A DNA stretch of 64,000 nucleotides from Streptomyces seoulensis. Its GTDB lineage: Bacteria; Actinomycetota; Actinomycetes; Streptomycetales; Streptomycetaceae. The notes beneath the pieces are model-generated. The model did not search any database and was not told the DNA's origin. It saw nothing but the letters and a program-made list of their open reading frames with translations. Positions 19,373-29,081 of this stretch are shown one piece after another. Each line of letters opens with the position of its first letter. Position 1 is the stretch's first letter. The translations under genes and the position numbers were made by a program. The stretch is from the NCBI RefSeq assembly GCF_004328625.1, contig NZ_CP032229.1, positions 3,720,001 to 3,784,000 of the forward strand, given 5' to 3'.

Positions 19373-21370
19373 ATGTCGGAGGCGGAGCGGGCGGGGTCAT
19401 CCCGTCAGGAGACTCGTCAGGGCAAGAACGAGCGTCGTCTTCTCGCCGGGCGGTACCGGCTGGGGGACGTGCTGGGCCGGGGCGGCATGGGCACGGTCTG
19501 GCGTGCCGAGGACGAGACCCTGGGCCGGACGGTTGCGGTCAAGGAGCTGCGGTTCCCGTCGAACATCGACGAGGAGGAGAAGCGCCGCCTGATCACGCGC
19601 ACGCTGCGCGAGGCCAAGGCGATCGCCCGTATCCGCAACAACAGCGCGGTGACCGTCTTCGACGTGGTCGACGAGGACGACCGGCCGTGGATCGTCATGG
19701 AGCTGGTCGAGGGCAAGTCCCTGGCCGAGGTCATCCGTGAGGACGGCGTGCTGACGCCCCGCCGGGCCGCCGAGGTCGGGCTCGCCGTGCTGGACGTGCT
19801 GCGGTCCGCGCACCGCGAGGGCATCCTGCACCGCGACGTGAAGCCGTCCAACGTGCTGATCGCCGAGGACGGCCGGGTCGTGCTCACCGACTTCGGCATC
19901 GCCCAGGTCGAGGGCGACCCGTCCATCACCTCCACCGGCATGCTCGTCGGCGCCCCCTCCTACATCTCCCCGGAGCGGGCCCGCGGCCACAAGCCCGGTC
20001 CCGCCGCCGACCTCTGGTCGCTGGGCGGCCTGCTGTACGCGTCGGTCGAGGGCGTGCCGCCGTACGACAAGGGGTCGGCCATCGCCACCCTGACCGCCGT
20101 GATGACCGAGAACCCGGAGGAGCCCAAGAACGCGGGCCCGCTGGGCGACGTCATCAAGGGCCTGCTCACCAAGGAGCCCGAGCGGCGGCTCGACGACGCG
20201 GGCGCGCGGGCCATGCTCAACAAGGTCATCAACGCCGGCGACCGCGAGCCGCTGGACGCCACGCGGGTCGTGCCGATCCCGGCACAGGCCGAGTCGCCCG
20301 AGTCTTCCGGGTCCTCCGCGACCCGTCGCGAGGAGTCCGGGGACAAGGTGCGCGGCTCGGTGCGCAAGGCCGCCGGTGCCGCTTCGGCCGCGGCGGCCGC
20401 CCGGTCGAAGAGCGACTCCGGGACCACGGCCGGTACCGGTGGCACCGGTGGCGGGGGTACCGGCGGGAAGTCCGACACGCCGAACTCCGTTACGAACAAG
20501 CCAAGTTCGAGCTGGCCCGTGATGCCCCGGCCCGACATGGACCTCCCGCCGAGGCCGGCGCCGAAGGCGTCGCTCACCGATGTGGTGCCCCGGCGCACGC
20601 TGATCGTCATCGCGGCGGTGATCGCCCTGATCCTGGTGGTGGTCGGCACCGTCCTCGCCCTCACCCTCGGTGGTGACGACGACAAGGGCACCGGTGCGCA
20701 GGGCGCGCCCAGCGCGAGTGCCTCCGGCAAGCAGGACACGGGCAAGGACGGTTCCGGCGGCAAGCAGGCGGACGGTTCGGGCTCCGCGCCCGCCACCGAC
20801 GGCTCCCGCTCCGGCGGGGCCAGTGACGCGAGCACCGCCGACGACTCCGACGGCAAGGGCAAGGACGGCAGCGGCGATTCGGACGACGACTCCTCCGGGG
20901 GCAAGGGCTCCTCGGGGAACAAGGGCTCCGGCAGCGCCCCCGTCGTGACGACCCGTAAGGCCCCCCAGGGCTACTCGATCGGTCTGCCCAAGGGCTGGAA
21001 GTACGGGTCGTCGAGCGCCGCGGGCGACCGCTACACCGGCCCCGACGGGCAGAAGCTGCTCGTCGCCTGGACCAGCACGCCCAAGAGCGACCCGGTGAAG
21101 GACTGGCAGAACCAGGAGCGCTACATGGTGCGCTCCCAGTACGACCGCGTCCGGATAGAGAAGGTGGACTACCGGAGCTGGACCACGGCCGACTGGGAGT
21201 TCACCTACGTGGACGGCGGCACCAAGTACCGCTCCGTCGACCGGGGTTTCAAGGTCAACGACCACCTCGGGCACGCGCTGATGTACACCGCGAAGAGCGC
21301 CGACTGGGACAGCGCGCTGCGCGAGGACACCTGGAAGACGCTCACCGCGTCCTTCGAGCCCAAGTCGTGA
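19373..21370 (+). CDS. PknB-type transmembrane Ser/Thr protein kinase (array member 1)
   Basis: 665 residues from ATG 19373 (GAGGGGA five bases upstream); an ATG at 19361 is also in frame. Cytoplasmic kinase domain: glycine loop GRGGMGTVW, Lys57 in VAVKE, HRD at 153-155, DFG at 173-175, APSYISPE activation segment. A Ser/Ala/Gly-rich linker follows, then one membrane helix (about 407-432), a Gly/Ser/Asp/Lys-rich stalk, and an extracellular domain starting GYSIGLPKGWKYG that is shared with the next genes. All catalytic residues are intact, so it should be active. The external signal is unknown. Confidence 0.93.
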   Translation: MSEAERAGSSRQETRQGKNERRLLAGRYRLGDVLGRGGMGTVWRAEDETLGRTVAVKELRFPSNIDEEEKRRLITRTLREAKAIARIRNNSAVTVFDVVDEDDRPWIVMELVEGKSLAEVIREDGVLTPRRAAEVGLAVLDVLRSAHREGILHRDVKPSNVLIAEDGRVVLTDFGIAQVEGDPSITSTGMLVGAPSYISPERARGHKPGPAADLWSLGGLLYASVEGVPPYDKGSAIATLTAVMTENPEEPKNAGPLGDVIKGLLTKEPERRLDDAGARAMLNKVINAGDREPLDATRVVPIPAQAESPESSGSSATRREESGDKVRGSVRKAAGAASAAAAARSKSDSGTTAGTGGTGGGGTGGKSDTPNSVTNKPSSSWPVMPRPDMDLPPRPAPKASLTDVVPRRTLIVIAAVIALILVVVGTVLALTLGGDDDKGTGAQGAPSASASGKQDTGKDGSGGKQADGSGSAPATDGSRSGGASDASTADDSDGKGKDGSGDSDDDSSGGKGSSGNKGSGSAPVVTTRKAPQGYSIGLPKGWKYGSSSAAGDRYTGPDGQKLLVAWTSTPKSDPVKDWQNQERYMVRSQYDRVRIEKVDYRSWTTADWEFTYVDGGTKYRSVDRGFKVNDHLGHALMYTAKSADWDSALREDTWKTLTASFEPKS

Positions 21371-21531
21371 CCTGACCGAGCCCGGGTTGGGAGCCCGGAA
21401 ATCGGTCATCCCCTCGGTGCGGGTTGCCTCCGGCACGTATCGTGAATGGTTGAGAACCGTACGCAGCCGGGTGTGACGCGTGACGGGCGGTGAACGATCG
21501 CGGGCGACCGGAACGGCAGGGGGTGGCAGAC

Positions 21532-23982
21532 GTGGACGACTACGCGGGGCGGGTGCTCGCCGACCGCTACCGACTGCCGCTGCCGCCCTCCGACGAGTAC
21601 GAACTCACCGAGACGTACGCCTTCGACACCTACAGCGGGCAGGAGGTGCTGGTCCGTCAGGTGCCGTTGCCGGAGGTCGTCGAGGCCGAGGTGATCGACG
21701 CCGAGGGACTGCCCGAGGGGTTCACGGCGCGTGAGCGCGGCCGGCGCGCCCCGGCGGGCCGCAGCGCCACCCGTACGCCCCGGGACCCCGCCGTCCGGCG
21801 CGCCGTGGAGGCCGCGCAGGCGGCGGCCCGGATACCGGACCATCCCCGGCTGGACCAGGTCTTCGACGTGTTCGCCGAGGGCGGTTCGCTGTGGATCGTC
21901 AGCGAGGCGGTGTCGGCGCGCCCGCTGTCCGCGCTCCTGGCCGAGCAGCCCCTGTCGCCGTACCGGGCGGCCGAGGTCGCGGCCGACGTGGTGATGGCGC
22001 TGCGCGTGCTGCACGCCCACGGCTGGACCCACCGCAACATCACCGCCCGCACGGTCCTGGTCTGCGACGACGGCCGGGTCATGCTGACCGGCCTCGCGGT
22101 CGGCGCGGCGGAGGAAGCGCTCTGCGGCTACGACCCGGTCCCGGCCCAGGACGGCCCGGAGGACCACCCGCTGCCCGACCAGCGGCAGCCCGGTGCGAGT
22201 GTCGTACCGCGTGCGGCCGGGGCGGCGGCCGTGGCCGACCCGGACCCCGAGGCCGCACGGCGTGCCGCGATCCAGGCGCGCGTGACGGGCGGCCTCCCCG
22301 CACCCGCGGGCAACGGCGACTCCGGTGCGCCCGCGCCGGCCCTGCCGCGCCCGATGGAGAGCGGGGACGACATCCGGGCCGCACGCGCCGGGGCCATCGC
22401 CGCGTACCGCGCGGGGGCCCGTGCGGCGGCGCGCGTACAGGAGTCGCAGCGGGACGGCCGTGCCGCCCTGCCCGGCGCGCGGACGCCCGCCGAGGGGGAG
22501 ATCGCGGAGGAGGGCGGCAATCCGCCCGGTCACGTGGCCGACCCGTACGGGGTGGCCGGACGCCCCTGGCACGGCGCGGCTCCCCGGGGCGGACGGCCGG
22601 AGGCGGCGCCGCCGTACCCGTTGAACCCCGCCCAGCCGGGCGTGCCCGCTCCGCCCCGGCCCGCGCTGCCCGCACAGAACGGCCGGAACGGCGGTTCGGG
22701 GGCTTCCGGTTGGGACGAGCCGGAGACGGCCGGAGCGCGGCGCGGGCCCGGTACCGCCATCGCGGCCGAGCGGTCGCGGCACATGCGCATGACGGTCGTC
22801 GGCCCGGTGACCGAGCGGTGGGCGCCGGAGCAGGCCGGGCCGGTGCACGAGAACTGGCAGCTGGCGGCGCCCGTCGGCCCCGCGACCGACCTGTGGGCGC
22901 TCGGCGCGCTGCTGTTCCGCGCCGTACAGGGACACGCGCCCTACCCGGAGGAGTCCACCGCCGAGCTGGTGCAGCTGGTCTGCGCGGAGCCGCCCGCCTA
23001 CGCCGAGGAGTGCGGGCCGCTGCGGCCGGTCGTGGAGTCGCTGCTGCGTCAGGACCCCATCGAGCGACTGGACTTCGAGGAACTGAGCGGCTGGCTGCGC
23101 TCGCTGGTGCGCTCCGCGCCCGAGCCGGACGCCGGTGCCCATGTGGTGCCGGTGCCGCCCAACGACCCGACCCGGCTGCCGATAGTGCGCCGGCGCGGTG
23201 AGCTGGCCCGTTGGCGGCGCCGCAACAAGGCGCCGGTGCCGCATCCGCACGCCCGGCACAAACGCGCCCGGCAGGAGGCGCAGGGCTCCCCGCGCAGCCT
23301 CGGCCGCACCCTGCTGCTGCTCGTCCTCCTGCTGCTGGCCGGGGTCGTGGCGTACGCGGTGATGTTCATGCCCAAACAGGGCGAGGACGGCGACCGGGCC
23401 GGAGCGGCCGGGCAGGCGAGCCCCGCGCCCTCCCACGAGCGCCAGCCGTCCCAGGAGGCGAGCACCCCGGACGACGGGCCCACCGCGTCCTCGCCCGCCA
23501 CCGAGACCCAGACCGGGGGCGGGGCGGCGGCGGACGGGTTCACGCTGCGCACCGACCCGGCCGGCTTCAAGGTCGCCGTCGCCAAGGGCTGGTCCCACGC
23601 GCCGCGCAACGGCAGCGGCCAAGTGATCTATTCGCACGGGAACTTCGAGCTCGTCGTCGTCCCCGGCCGGGACAGCACGTCCACCTACGGCACCGACCCG
23701 ATGGTGTACCAGCGGGACAAGGAAAAGGAGTTGCAGCCGTACCGCGACTCCAGCTGGGCCACAGCGTCCGGGCTGCGCACCATCGAGGTGGGCGGACGCA
23801 CCATGGCCGAGGGGCAGTTCACCTGGACCGACGCCCAGGGGCGCGACCTGTTCGTGCGGAACATGGCGATGCTGCTGAACGGCCGGTACCACATCGTGCA
23901 GGTGCGCGGCCCGGAGGCGGAGCGGGACGAGGTCACCCGGCTGTACGACCAGGCGACGGCCACCTACCGCTACACCGGCTGA
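21532..23982 (+). CDS. Transmembrane pseudokinase with a long activation-segment insertion (array member 2)
   Basis: 816 residues from GTG 21532 (GGGGGTGG upstream); GTG 21490 is an alternative. The kinase fold is recognisable (YRLPLPPSDEY, LWIVSEAV, PATDLWALGALLFRAVQG), but no glycine loop is seen. The VAVK lysine is Arg (EVLVRQV), HRD-K-N has become HRNITART (about 167), and DFG has become TGL (about 187). About 240 Ala/Pro/Arg-rich residues intervene before TERWAPEQAG. A membrane helix lies at about 589-616, then an extracellular domain (DPAGFKVAVAKGW) like those of its neighbours. It is probably a non-catalytic scaffold or signal receptor for the adjacent kinases. Confidence 0.85.
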   Translation: MDDYAGRVLADRYRLPLPPSDEYELTETYAFDTYSGQEVLVRQVPLPEVVEAEVIDAEGLPEGFTARERGRRAPAGRSATRTPRDPAVRRAVEAAQAAARIPDHPRLDQVFDVFAEGGSLWIVSEAVSARPLSALLAEQPLSPYRAAEVAADVVMALRVLHAHGWTHRNITARTVLVCDDGRVMLTGLAVGAAEEALCGYDPVPAQDGPEDHPLPDQRQPGASVVPRAAGAAAVADPDPEAARRAAIQARVTGGLPAPAGNGDSGAPAPALPRPMESGDDIRAARAGAIAAYRAGARAAARVQESQRDGRAALPGARTPAEGEIAEEGGNPPGHVADPYGVAGRPWHGAAPRGGRPEAAPPYPLNPAQPGVPAPPRPALPAQNGRNGGSGASGWDEPETAGARRGPGTAIAAERSRHMRMTVVGPVTERWAPEQAGPVHENWQLAAPVGPATDLWALGALLFRAVQGHAPYPEESTAELVQLVCAEPPAYAEECGPLRPVVESLLRQDPIERLDFEELSGWLRSLVRSAPEPDAGAHVVPVPPNDPTRLPIVRRRGELARWRRRNKAPVPHPHARHKRARQEAQGSPRSLGRTLLLLVLLLLAGVVAYAVMFMPKQGEDGDRAGAAGQASPAPSHERQPSQEASTPDDGPTASSPATETQTGGGAAADGFTLRTDPAGFKVAVAKGWSHAPRNGSGQVIYSHGNFELVVVPGRDSTSTYGTDPMVYQRDKEKELQPYRDSSWATASGLRTIEVGGRTMAEGQFTWTDAQGRDLFVRNMAMLLNGRYHIVQVRGPEAERDEVTRLYDQATATYRYTG

Positions 23983-24141
23983 GGCGACGCTCCGACAGGG
24001 CCCGTTGCGGAAGCGGCCGTTCGGTTGCGCCCGTTGTGCGGAAGCGACAACCGTCACAGTGCGGATTCCGTGGCACCCCGCCGGTTCCCTGGGCGGGGGC
24101 CGGTCCATAGTCTGACCCTGACAAGAGCATTGCGGGGCAAC

Positions 24142-25701
24142 GTGAATCAGATGCAGGGCCAGCTGGTGGCGGGCCGCTACCGGCTCACCGATTCCATCGG
24201 CAGCGGCGGCATGGGACGGGTGTGGCGCGCCCATGACGAGGTGCTGCACCGGAAGGTCGCCGTCAAGGAGCTGACCGCGGCGCTGTACGTCGCCGAGAGC
24301 GACCAGCACGTGCTGCTGGCCCGTACCCGCGCCGAGGCCCGCGCCGCCGCGCGCATCAACCACTCCGCCGTCGTCACCGTGCACGACGTGCTGGAGCACG
24401 ACGGCCGCCCGTGGATCGTGATGGAGCTGGTCGAGGGCGAGTCGCTGGCCGACGCGGTCAAGGAGCGCGGGCGGATAGAGCCCCGCGAGGCCGCGCGGAT
24501 CGGGCTGTGGGTGCTGCGGGCGCTGCGCGCGGCGCACACGGCGGGGGTGCTGCACCGCGATGTGAAGCCGGGCAACGTCCTGCTGGGCGGGGACGGCCGG
24601 GTGCTGCTCACCGACTTCGGCATCGCGCAGATAGAGGGTGACAGCACCATCACCCGTACCGGTGAGGTCGTCGGCTCGGTCGACTACCTCGCGCCGGAGC
24701 GCATACGCGGTCACGACCCCGGCCCCGCCTCCGACCTGTGGGCGCTCGGGGCGACGCTGTACACCGCCGTCGAGGGCCGCTCGCCCTTCCGCCGCACCTC
24801 GGCGCTGGGCACCATGCAGGCCGTCGTGGAGGAGGACGCCGAGGAGCCCCGCGAGGCCGGCGCCCTCGCCCCCGTCATCGCCGCCCTGCTCCACAAGGAC
24901 CCGGCCCGCCGCCCCGACCTGGCCACGGCCGAGCGCATGCTGGACGACGCGGCAGCGGGCCGCGCGACACAGACCGCGCCAATGTTCGCCCCGCCCCCGC
25001 AGAACCCCGCCCCCGCGACCCGCGACACAGCCGTCACCCCGGTCGCCCCGGCCCGGCGCGGCCATCGCACCCGGATGCTCGCCCTGGCCGCCGCGGCCGT
25101 CCTGGTCTTCGGCGCGAGCCTGGCCGTCGGCTACCTCCAGTGGGGCGGCGGCCACCACACCGACGGCAAGGGCGGCGACCCCACCAGGAGCCCGTCCGCG
25201 TCGGCCACGAACAGCGCCGGCACCGCCCCCGACGGCTGGCAGCGGTACGACGATCCGGTCGGCTTCAGCCTCTCCCTGCCCAAGGGCTGGAAGCGGTCCG
25301 TCTCCATCGACCAGGACGGCATCCGCCAGGTCGACTACTCGCCAGACAAGGGCAAGCACCTCGTACGGGTGGCCGTCGACACCGACCCCGACTTCCGCAC
25401 CTCCTACGAGCACCTGACCGACCTCGACCAGCGGGTCTCGCCCCGGCTGCTGGAGTACAAGCGGCTGGTCCTCAAGGAGGAGGTGTTCCGCGACGAGCCG
25501 GGCGCCCGCTGGGAGTACACCTGGAACGCCCTGGCCAAGGACGGCCCCCACTACTTCCCGGGCCCGTACCACGCCATCGACGTCGGCTACATGAAGGCCG
25601 ACGACACCGAGTACGCCATCTACGCGTCCTCCCCGGCCGACGACTGGGACACCACCAAGGAGCAGTTCACCTCCATCCTGCGGAGCTTCCAGGAGGGCTG
25701 A
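24142..25701 (+). CDS. PknB-type transmembrane Ser/Thr protein kinase (array member 3)
   Basis: 519 residues from GTG 24142 (GGGGC nearby); ATG 24151 is also possible. Kinase domain: GSGGMGRVW loop, Lys42, HRD at 138-140 (LHRDVKPGN), DFG at 158-160, then GSVDYLAPE. After a Pro/Ala linker a membrane helix lies at about 309-331. The extracellular domain begins WQRYDDPVGFSLSLPKGWKRS and is related to those of its neighbours. Catalytic residues are intact. CATAGT at 24105-24110 could be its -10, giving a short leader. Confidence 0.92.
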   Translation: MNQMQGQLVAGRYRLTDSIGSGGMGRVWRAHDEVLHRKVAVKELTAALYVAESDQHVLLARTRAEARAAARINHSAVVTVHDVLEHDGRPWIVMELVEGESLADAVKERGRIEPREAARIGLWVLRALRAAHTAGVLHRDVKPGNVLLGGDGRVLLTDFGIAQIEGDSTITRTGEVVGSVDYLAPERIRGHDPGPASDLWALGATLYTAVEGRSPFRRTSALGTMQAVVEEDAEEPREAGALAPVIAALLHKDPARRPDLATAERMLDDAAAGRATQTAPMFAPPPQNPAPATRDTAVTPVAPARRGHRTRMLALAAAAVLVFGASLAVGYLQWGGGHHTDGKGGDPTRSPSASATNSAGTAPDGWQRYDDPVGFSLSLPKGWKRSVSIDQDGIRQVDYSPDKGKHLVRVAVDTDPDFRTSYEHLTDLDQRVSPRLLEYKRLVLKEEVFRDEPGARWEYTWNALAKDGPHYFPGPYHAIDVGYMKADDTEYAIYASSPADDWDTTKEQFTSILRSFQEG

Positions 25702-25761
25702 CGGCCGCCACGTACGTACCTTGGCCGGTCAGCGCCCCGGAGGGGGTGGGTCCGGTGCGGC

Positions 25762-27342
25762 ATGATGGGCGGTATGGGGACCGAGGGGCACGACCTCCGT
25801 GTGGTCGCGGGCCGTTACCGCCTTGAGGCGCGCATCGGTCGCGGCGGGATGGGTGTCGTCTGGCGGGCCGACGATCTGGTGCTGGGCCGTCAGGTGGCCG
25901 TCAAGGAACTCACCCTGGACGACTCGCTGTCCGAGGCCGATGCGCGCAGGCGCCGGGAGCACTCCTTCCGGGAGGCGCGGGCGGTCGCGCAGCTGCGGCA
26001 CCCGCACATCATCGTGGTGCACGACGTGGTCGAGCAGGACGAACGCCCCTACCTCGTAATGGAGTTGATCGACGGCTGCTCGCTCGCCGAGCGCATCGCC
26101 GCAGGCGGCCCGGTGGAGGCCGCCGAGGCCGCCCGGATCGGCGCCGACCTGCTGAGCGCGCTGGCCACCGCGCACGCGGCCGGGGTGCTGCACCGGGACA
26201 TCAAGCCCGCCAACGTGCTCCTGGAGTCCGGCACCGACCGGGTGGTGCTCACCGACTTCGGCATCGCCCGGGTCGCCGGGGCGACGACGCTCACCGAGAC
26301 CGGGTCCTTCGTCGGCTCGCCCGAATACACCGCCCCGGAGCGGATGTCGGGGCTGCGCGGCGGGCCCGCCTCCGACCTGTGGTCGCTGGGCGCGCTGCTG
26401 TGCGCCGCGCTCAGCGGCGAGTCGCCCTTCCGGCGCGACTCGCTCGGCGGCATCCTGCACGCCGTCGTCACCGACGAGATCCGGCCGCCCGCCGAGGCCG
26501 GCCCGCTGCTCCCCGTCGTCCGGGGCCTGCTGGAGCGCGACCCCGAGCTGCGGCTCGGCGCGGCCGACGCCGAGCGCATGCTGCGTACGTACCTGGAGAC
26601 CGGCAGCATGCCGCCCGCGTCCGGGGTCCCCGCCGCCGCGCGCACGCTCCGGCTGCTCGGCGGGGTACGCGGCGCCAAGGCCGACACGCCGCCGGCCGCG
26701 CCCGAGCCCCCGCGGAGCCCCACCGCGCCGGCGTCCCGGAGACGGGCCCGGCTGATCGCGGCCCTGCTGGTCGCCGCGGTGGCCGGAGCGGCGGTGTCGG
26801 CGGCGGTGCTGATGGTCCACGAGCACCGGGGCGGCGGCGACGACGCGCCCGGCGCCCCCTCCGCCTCCCGCACCCCGGGCCCCACCGGCACCCAGGCGCC
26901 CTCCGGCTACCGCACCGTCCGCGACCCGGCGGGCTTCGCCCTGGCGGTGCCCGAGGGCTTCACCCGCGAACGGCAGGGCGAGCGCGTCTTCTACCTCTCG
27001 GCCGGGGGCGCCTTCCGCCTCGGCATCAAGATCTCCCCGCCGGAACCGGGCGGCCCCGCCGCCGTCCTGGAACGCCTCGCGGCCGAGGGCGCGGACAGCA
27101 ACCCCGGCTACCGCGACGGCCGCGTCACCGAGACCAGCCACGAGAAACACCCGGCCGCCCTCTGGGAGTTCACCTGGAACGGCTACACCGCCGCCGAGGG
27201 CCCCCGGCACACCTACGACCTGTGCTGGGAGGAGGGCGGCCGGATGTACGACGTGTGGGTGTCGGGCCCGTCCGGCCGGGTGCGCGAGGCGCGCGAGCAC
27301 TTCGACGTGGCCGTGGACACCTTCACCGTCACGGCCCCTTGA
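25762..27342 (+). CDS. PknB-type transmembrane Ser/Thr protein kinase (array member 4)
   Basis: 526 residues from ATG 25762; in-frame ATGs at 25765 and 25774 are alternatives, and none has a good RBS. Kinase domain: GRGGMGVVW, Lys48, HRD at 144-146, DFG at 165-167, GSPEYTAPERM. Membrane helix about 331-352. The extracellular domain starts YRTVRDPAGFALAVPEGF and includes one cysteine (DLCWEEGG). Active-site residues are intact. It lies 60 bp after member 3 on the same strand. Confidence 0.92.
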   Translation: MMGGMGTEGHDLRVVAGRYRLEARIGRGGMGVVWRADDLVLGRQVAVKELTLDDSLSEADARRRREHSFREARAVAQLRHPHIIVVHDVVEQDERPYLVMELIDGCSLAERIAAGGPVEAAEAARIGADLLSALATAHAAGVLHRDIKPANVLLESGTDRVVLTDFGIARVAGATTLTETGSFVGSPEYTAPERMSGLRGGPASDLWSLGALLCAALSGESPFRRDSLGGILHAVVTDEIRPPAEAGPLLPVVRGLLERDPELRLGAADAERMLRTYLETGSMPPASGVPAAARTLRLLGGVRGAKADTPPAAPEPPRSPTAPASRRRARLIAALLVAAVAGAAVSAAVLMVHEHRGGGDDAPGAPSASRTPGPTGTQAPSGYRTVRDPAGFALAVPEGFTRERQGERVFYLSAGGAFRLGIKISPPEPGGPAAVLERLAAEGADSNPGYRDGRVTETSHEKHPAALWEFTWNGYTAAEGPRHTYDLCWEEGGRMYDVWVSGPSGRVREAREHFDVAVDTFTVTAP

Positions 27343-27425
27343 GGGCATCCCCGCTCGGTCACGGCTCTGTGACCGGTTTCCGATCCCCCTGGCTGGGGGC
27401 GCGGACCGCTTGGTAGGCATGAACC

Positions 27426-29015
27426 ATGAGCAGCGACGGGGGAGTCGGCCGCGCGGCCGACGACACGACGAGTTTTGTACTGCGCCCGCCGGACGAGGCG
27501 CCCGAGCGGCCGCCGGTACCGGCGCAGGCGCCCGAGCCGCCGAGGGAACCCGGTGCCGGGCGGCTGATCGCCGGGCGGTACCGGCTGCTCGGCAAGCTCG
27601 GGCACGGCGGGATGGGCACGGTGTGGCGGGCCCGGGACGAGACGGTGGAGCGCGAGGTGGCCGTCAAGGAACCCCGGGTGCCCGAGCACCTCTCCGAGCG
27701 CGAACGCGCCACCGTCTTCGAGCGGATGCGCCGCGAGGCCCGCGCCGCCGCCCGCCTCGACCACCCGTCCGTGGTCGACGTGCACGACGTCGCCGTGGTC
27801 GACGGACGCCCCTGGATCGTCATGGAGCTGGTGCACGGCCGCTCCCTCGGCAGCGCCCTCCAGGAGGGCACGCTGGACGCGCGCGAGGCGGCCCGGATCG
27901 GCCTCGACGTGCTCGGCGCGCTGGAGACCGCGCACGCGGCGGGCGTCCTGCACCGGGACGTGAAGCCGGACAACGTCATGCTGGGCCGGCACGACCGGGT
28001 CGTCCTCACCGACTTCGGCATCGCCCAGATCGAGGGCGAGACCCAGCTCACCGACACCGGCGGCTTCGTCGGCTCGCCCGAGTACACCGCGCCGGAGCGG
28101 GTGCTGGGGCGGCGGCCGGGACCGGCGAGCGACCTGTGGTCCCTCGGCGTGGTCCTGTACACGGCGACCGAGGGCGTGTCGCCGTTCCGGCGCAGCAACA
28201 CCCCGGCCACCCTCCAGTCCGTCCTGCACGCCACCCCCGCGCCGCCCGCCGCGCGGGGCCCGCTGGCCGAGGTCATCGACGGTCTGCTCCGCAAGGACCC
28301 GGCCGCCCGTCCGACGGCACCCCAGGTACGCGCCCTGCTGGAGGCCGCCGTACGGCCCCCCGCGCCGCCGCCGCGCACGATGGCCGCACCCAGGTGGCGG
28401 CCGGGCAGGAAGACGTGGCTCGCGGCGGGGGCGGCCGTGGTGGTGGCCGCGACCGTGGGCTGGCTGGTGCTCGCCGACCCGTTCGCGGGCCCGCTGCCGG
28501 ACGGCTGGACCGACCGGCAGACGCCCGCGCTGGGCGCCACCCTCGCCGTCCCGGAGAGCTACCAGGTGAAGGTCCCCGAGAAGGACGACACCGACAAGGA
28601 CTGGGTGTCCTACTCCGACTGGAGCGGTGCCGTCTCCGTCGTGCTGAGCCTGGACCGCAAGGGGGACGACTCCCTGAGCGGCATCCAGAGCAACGCGGCC
28701 GCCCAGATGTACGCCGACGACGAGAAGTTCAAGAAGGACGGCGCGTACCAGCTCGACATGCCGGGCGGCGCGAGGACGAAGCCGGACGGCTCGGCCACGT
28801 ACCAGGGGCGGAAGGCGGCGCGGAACACCGTCTCCTACACCACCGACGACACGCAGAACCCGCTGCCGCGCGAACTCCAGCTCTTCTACTACCGGACCGC
28901 CTCGGGCGACATGTACAAGCTCGTCGTCGGCTATCCGGGCAAGGGCGACTTCACCGCGCGGGGCCGTGAGGTGGCCCGGCAGGCGATCGCCGGAGTGCGC
29001 TTCGACAAGCCCTGA
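27426..29015 (+). CDS. PknB-type transmembrane Ser/Thr protein kinase (array member 5)
   Basis: 529 residues. A proline-rich N-terminal extension of about 45 residues (PERPPVPAQAPEPPREPG) precedes the kinase domain: GHGGMGTVW, Lys81, HRD at 176-178, DFG at 196-198, GSPEYTAPERV. Membrane helix about 328-350, then an extracellular domain (TLAVPESYQVKV through VRFDKP) weakly resembling its neighbours. TAGGCA ends six bases before the ATG, so the gene may have its own leaderless transcript. Catalytic residues are intact. Confidence 0.92.
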   Translation: MSSDGGVGRAADDTTSFVLRPPDEAPERPPVPAQAPEPPREPGAGRLIAGRYRLLGKLGHGGMGTVWRARDETVEREVAVKEPRVPEHLSERERATVFERMRREARAAARLDHPSVVDVHDVAVVDGRPWIVMELVHGRSLGSALQEGTLDAREAARIGLDVLGALETAHAAGVLHRDVKPDNVMLGRHDRVVLTDFGIAQIEGETQLTDTGGFVGSPEYTAPERVLGRRPGPASDLWSLGVVLYTATEGVSPFRRSNTPATLQSVLHATPAPPAARGPLAEVIDGLLRKDPAARPTAPQVRALLEAAVRPPAPPPRTMAAPRWRPGRKTWLAAGAAVVVAATVGWLVLADPFAGPLPDGWTDRQTPALGATLAVPESYQVKVPEKDDTDKDWVSYSDWSGAVSVVLSLDRKGDDSLSGIQSNAAAQMYADDEKFKKDGAYQLDMPGGARTKPDGSATYQGRKAARNTVSYTTDDTQNPLPRELQLFYYRTASGDMYKLVVGYPGKGDFTARGREVARQAIAGVRFDKP

Positions 29016-29081
29016 AACCAGCCGAGTTGACGGCGTGCATGCGCGTCGACAAGCGCCGGGTGCGCGCGGTACTGATGGGGC

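Noticed and set aside
21406..25572. Very long antisense open frame (1388 codons) opposite the kinase genes
   Set aside because: It mirrors the third-position GC of the + strand kinase genes and its translation is low-complexity with no family motif. The same applies to other long frames opposite groEL, guaB, glpD, guaA and pcrA.
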